In this document: in pieces, positions 8,374-11,000 of the stretch
Position numbering within the stretch: position 1 is the first letter of the stretch
Layout of the letters: each line of letters begins with the position of its first letter
From: Deinococcus radiophilus
Lineage (GTDB): Bacteria; Deinococcota; Deinococci; Deinococcales; Deinococcaceae
Direction of reading: 5' to 3'
Assembly (NCBI RefSeq): GCF_020889625.1
Contig: NZ_CP086380.1
Span: forward strand, 2,024,001-2,035,000
Length of the DNA: 11,000 bases
Notes under the pieces: generated by a model
Seen by the model: the letters and a program-made list of their open reading frames with translations, nothing else
Database searches by the model: none
Told to the model about the DNA's origin: nothing
Made by a program: the position numbers and the translations under genes

Positions 8374-9042
8374 TTAAGCTGTGCCGCTCAGCCATGCCAC
8401 AACATCCGCCGCTGACTGCTCATCCGTCAGGGCGCCAATCCCCTCTCCGGCCCACAAGCTAAGCCGTTCAGGGCGGTGTTGGCGAACAGCTTTGGTGCGA
8501 CTGGGTCAGGGCATTTTGTGCCAGATACCAGATAGGGGAGCGCTGATGTTACGGCGCGGAGGTGCTGGCTTCATGGACCAATAGAAAGGGGGTGCCGCAC
8601 TGCGCGGCTACCGCGCCTGCCTGAAGCACCGCTTGCACGTCTTGCGGAGTCATCAGGCCACCTGAGGCGAGCAAAGGCACATCGGTTCTTGTCTGGACCG
8701 CTTGCAGCAGAGTCAGCGTGAGCTGTCGGGTATCTTCCAACTGCCCCGATGGCCTCCGTCGGCGAGTCCCTATACCACCAGGGCATCGGGGTGGAGGGCA
8801 GCAGCAGCCTGCGCCCCGCGCACACTGGTTCCTGTCATCTACAGCTGACTGCCCAGTGCCCGGATCTGGCCAACAGCCGCCTCCGAAGGGCCTCGGCCAG
8901 TGCGGGGCCGCGCAAATAGCCTGCTCCCAGCCCACCCACTTCGCTCACGCCTGCGGCCAAGGCATGGGAGGCTGACTCCGGCCATCGGGGCCTGCACGAT
9001 AGGGGTGGTCAGGTTCAGACGGGCCAAGGAATTGGGGGCCAT
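8374..9042 (-). pseudogene. Nitronate monooxygenase (2-nitropropane dioxygenase-like), decayed
   Basis: FMN-dependent enzymes of this family oxidise nitronates. On the minus strand the N-terminus is clear from ATG at 9042 (LTTPIVQAPMAGV). A frameshift near 8965-8970 moves homology to another frame (ALAAGVSEVGGLGAGYL), then back again (IRALGSQL). The middle of the gene is missing; sequence resumes at GTSVRGAQAAAALHPDALVV, then an in-frame TAG (8770-8772) where a Gln codon is expected, then GLADGGHRG. Another shift gives LTLLQAV, VPLLASGGLMTPQDVQAVL and a stop, and the C-terminal WAGEGIGALTDEQSAADVVAWL ends at TAA 8374-8376 in yet another frame. Total length is about 670 nt against roughly 950-1000 for an intact gene. 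No single product can be made. It converges on the racemase gene, 17 nt away. Nothing else coding is seen between 8357 and 9130. Confidence 0.88.
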
Positions 9043-9047
9043 GCCGC

Positions 9048-9053
9048 AGTGTA
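9048..9053 (-). promoter_or_regulatory. Relic -10 box of the nitronate monooxygenase pseudogene
   Basis: Minus-strand TACACT lies 5 nt before the ATG at 9042 with no Shine-Dalgarno, the same leaderless geometry as ftsH. The promoter seems better preserved than the gene. Confidence 0.4.
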
Positions 9054-9118
9054 GATGTTTGATTTATATTTCCCCCGACATTGTCAGGTAACGCGGGTTA
9101 CGGGGTGGGGGGCCTTCT

Positions 9119-9124
9119 TAAACT
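9119..9124 (+). promoter_or_regulatory. -10 box of a leaderless msrB promoter
   Basis: TAAACT lies 6 nt before the ATG at 9131 and no Shine-Dalgarno is present. The hexamer is identical to that of ftsH. No clear -35 is visible at normal spacing; the upstream stretch is G-rich. Confidence 0.5.
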
Positions 9125-9130
9125 GCCTCT

Positions 9131-9592
9131 ATGACCAAACCAACTTGGACCAAAGACGGTTATACCAAGCCCGCTGACAGCGATCTGCGCACCCGGCTGA
9201 CCCCGGAGCAGTACCAGGTGACCCAGCATGAGGGGACCGAGCGGGCCTTTACTGGCGAGTACTGGGACACTGAAGAAGAGGGGATCTACGTGGATGTGGT
9301 GTCGGGTGAGCCGCTGTTCAGCTCCCGCGACAAGTACGACGCTGGCTGTGGCTGGCCCAGCTTTACCCGGCCCATCGCCTCGCTCACCGAAAAGACCGAT
9401 TTCAAGCTGATGTATCCGCGTACTGAAGTCCGTTCACAGGTGGCCGATTCGCATCTGGGTCACGTCTTCTCTGATGGTCCTCAGGATCAGGGTGGACTGC
9501 GTTACTGTATCAACTCGGCGGCGCTGCGCTTTATTCCGCTGAGCGAGTTGGACGCTGAAGGTTACGGCGCTTACAGCGAACTGTTCCGATAA
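9131..9592 (+). CDS. msrB: Peptide methionine-(R)-S-oxide reductase MsrB
   Basis: Repairs oxidised proteins by reducing methionine-R-sulfoxide, then is recycled by thioredoxin. The 153-aa protein is a single SelR domain of normal length: [18 protein letters not shown] (23-40), [15 protein letters not shown] (51-65), GCGWPSF (72-78), the His residues of [11 protein letters not shown] (107-117) and the catalytic [11 protein letters not shown] (124-134). C126 is the catalytic cysteine and C73 the probable resolving cysteine. The two CxxC pairs that bind zinc in some MsrB proteins are absent, since SGEP replaces CxxP, so this is the zinc-free form. There is no signal peptide, so it should be cytoplasmic. 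ATG at 9131 is chosen because the family match begins at once and a TAAACT box sits 6 nt upstream. It faces away from the nitronate monooxygenase pseudogene. Confidence 0.95.
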   Translation: MTKPTWTKDGYTKPADSDLRTRLTPEQYQVTQHEGTERAFTGEYWDTEEEGIYVDVVSGEPLFSSRDKYDAGCGWPSFTRPIASLTEKTDFKLMYPRTEVRSQVADSHLGHVFSDGPQDQGGLRYCINSAALRFIPLSELDAEGYGAYSELFR

Positions 9593-9732
9593 GGGAAGTC
9601 TGTTGCACTAGGCTGGGAACTGACCTGACCTGGTGCGCGTATGACAAAGAAGACACGGGGTACGCTTCTCTGGATGCCGACGTATCTGGATGTCGCGGCC
9701 CCGCTCTTTATCCCAAAAGGAGAACACTGCAC

Positions 9733-10965
9733 ATGACTGACCGTTCTGATCTGCCCGACCTGATTCCTCCCGCGCCTGTTCTGGAAGCTCCGGCTCCGGT
9801 TCCTATCATTGCCCCCGAACAGGGTGATGAGATGGTCAAACTGAACGAGGCCGACAAATTGGCGTTACAGCAAAAGGCTGAGCAGTTTGTGACTGGACTG
9901 CTGCGTGGTGACAGCCAGAGCCTGAACTTTACTGAGGGTACCCGCTCCCTGCACAATCTGGGACAGGAGGAAATCCGTAAGGCTTCCAGCGTGAGTAGCC
10001 GCCTGATGGAGCGGCCCATGGCCACCCAGAAAGGTCTCAAGGAGGGGGAAGGGGGCAAGGTTGCCAGTGGTCTGCTGGATCTGCGCCGAACCATTGAAGA
10101 CCTAGACCCGTCGCGCTCCAACCGGCTGGGGGCACGCAAGTTACTGGGGATCATTCCTTTTGGCCGTAAGGCCGAGGGCTATTTCCAGAAGTATCAGTCT
10201 TCACAGGCGCATCTGAACGCCATCCTGAACACGCTTTATAAGGGTCAGGACGAACTGCGTAAGGACAACGCTTCTATTGAGCAGGAGAAGGTCAATCTCT
10301 GGGAGCTGATGCACAAGCTCCGCGAATATGTGCAGCTGTCACGGGCTATTGATGCCGACCTCACGGCCCGGTTGCCTGCCCTGCAAGCCCGTGATCCTGA
10401 AATGGCACGTGTGGTGCAAGAAGAACTGTTGTTCGCGGTACGTCAGCGCACCACCGATTTACTGACGCAACTGGCCGTCAGCGTGCAGGGCTACATGGCG
10501 CTGGACCTGGTACGCCGCAACAACCTAGAGCTGATCAAAGGGGTAGACCGCGCCACCACCACCACCGTAAGTGCGCTGCGAACAGCTGTGATCGTGTCGC
10601 AGGCCCTGAGTAATCAGAAATTGGTGCTGGATCAGATTACTGCGCTGAACTCGACGACCACCGGCATGATCGAAGCCACCTCGTCTATGCTGCGCCAGCA
10701 AGGTGCTCAGATTCAGCAACAGGCCAGTACCGCCACCATTGATGTGGCCCGTCTGCAGGCCGCATTCGACAATATCTATGCCGCACTGGATGACGTGAGC
10801 CAGTATCGGATGCGGGCGCTGGACTCGTTTGCACAGACCACTCAGGCGCTGGAGCAGCAAGTCAACAGTGCCAATCATTATCTGGACCGTGAGCGCCGCG
10901 TACTGGACAGTGATTTGCCCAGGCAGCTCAGTGCTCCAGCGGCTGAAGTGGACCTGAAGCTTTAA
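9733..10965 (+). CDS. TelA/KlaA-family toxic anion resistance protein
   Basis: Member of the TelA family (PF05816), named after plasmid tellurite resistance genes; the molecular function remains poorly understood and many chromosomal members act in general envelope or stress tolerance. The 410-aa protein has a Pro/Ala-rich flexible N-terminus (about 8-30), a helical body, the IPFGRKAEGYFQKYQ segment (141-155) and the family signature RRNNLELIKGVDRATTTTV (261-279) followed by ALRTAVIVSQALSNQKLVL and ITALNSTT. Residues about 315-400 are long amphipathic helices likely to form coiled coils. No signal peptide or membrane segment is seen. The start is ATG at 9733 with AAAAGGAG at 9715-9722, a slightly long 10-nt spacing. 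It follows msrB by 140 nt and may have its own promoter, which I could not place. The last 35 nt of the window after it hold nothing recognisable. Confidence 0.9.
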   Translation: MTDRSDLPDLIPPAPVLEAPAPVPIIAPEQGDEMVKLNEADKLALQQKAEQFVTGLLRGDSQSLNFTEGTRSLHNLGQEEIRKASSVSSRLMERPMATQKGLKEGEGGKVASGLLDLRRTIEDLDPSRSNRLGARKLLGIIPFGRKAEGYFQKYQSSQAHLNAILNTLYKGQDELRKDNASIEQEKVNLWELMHKLREYVQLSRAIDADLTARLPALQARDPEMARVVQEELLFAVRQRTTDLLTQLAVSVQGYMALDLVRRNNLELIKGVDRATTTTVSALRTAVIVSQALSNQKLVLDQITALNSTTTGMIEATSSMLRQQGAQIQQQASTATIDVARLQAAFDNIYAALDDVSQYRMRALDSFAQTTQALEQQVNSANHYLDRERRVLDSDLPRQLSAPAAEVDLKL

Positions 10966-11000
10966 AGCAGCCACAGTTTCGGGCTGAAATCAGAAGCGCC

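Noticed and set aside
8381..8975. Small plus-strand open frames at 8381-8584 and 8718-8975
   Set aside because: They are antisense to the decayed nitronate monooxygenase and carry no known motif.

Overview
The window looks like the chromosome of a Deinococcus or close relative. GC content is high, the chaperone promoter carries an HspR-type (HAIR) operator rather than a CIRCE element, several genes show a -10 box only 5-6 nt before the ATG (the leaderless arrangement reported as common in Deinococcus), DnaJ has no zinc finger, and there is an ornithine-racemase-like enzyme. The species cannot be named from this.

Layout. (1) Positions 1-4392, minus strand: a heat-shock operon transcribed right to left in the order dnaK, grpE, a VF530-ankyrin fusion gene, dnaJ (its 3' end lies outside the window). 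Its promoter (4482-4510) is an almost ideal sigma-70 site with a HAIR operator (4515-4535) 4 nt upstream of the -35 box. Between dnaK and grpE there is a hairpin and a second -10-like box, so grpE may also be expressed separately. (2) Positions 4647-6528, plus strand, divergent from dnaK: an FtsH membrane AAA+ protease gene that carries every expected motif but is split by a +1 frameshift at about 5211, next to the Walker A motif, inside a stretch with unusual codon use. (3) Positions 6792-8356, plus strand: a GNAT acetyltransferase and an alanine/ornithine-racemase-like PLP enzyme whose start codon overlaps the preceding stop. (4) Positions 8374-9042, minus strand: a decayed nitronate monooxygenase gene with frameshifts, an in-frame TAG and an internal deletion. 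(5) Positions 9131-9592, plus strand: methionine sulfoxide reductase B. (6) Positions 9733-10965, plus strand: a TelA/KlaA-family 'toxic anion resistance' protein.

Functionally the window is mostly stress and protein quality control: DnaK-DnaJ-GrpE refolding, FtsH proteolysis, MsrB repair of oxidised methionine and a TelA-family protein. The least expected items are the DNA-binding-like VF530 domain fused to ankyrin repeats inside the dnaK operon, the frameshifted ftsH with its codon-skewed patch, and the coupled acetyltransferase-racemase pair. I saw no CRISPR array, tRNA, rRNA, insertion sequence or phage gene, and no clear novel defence system.
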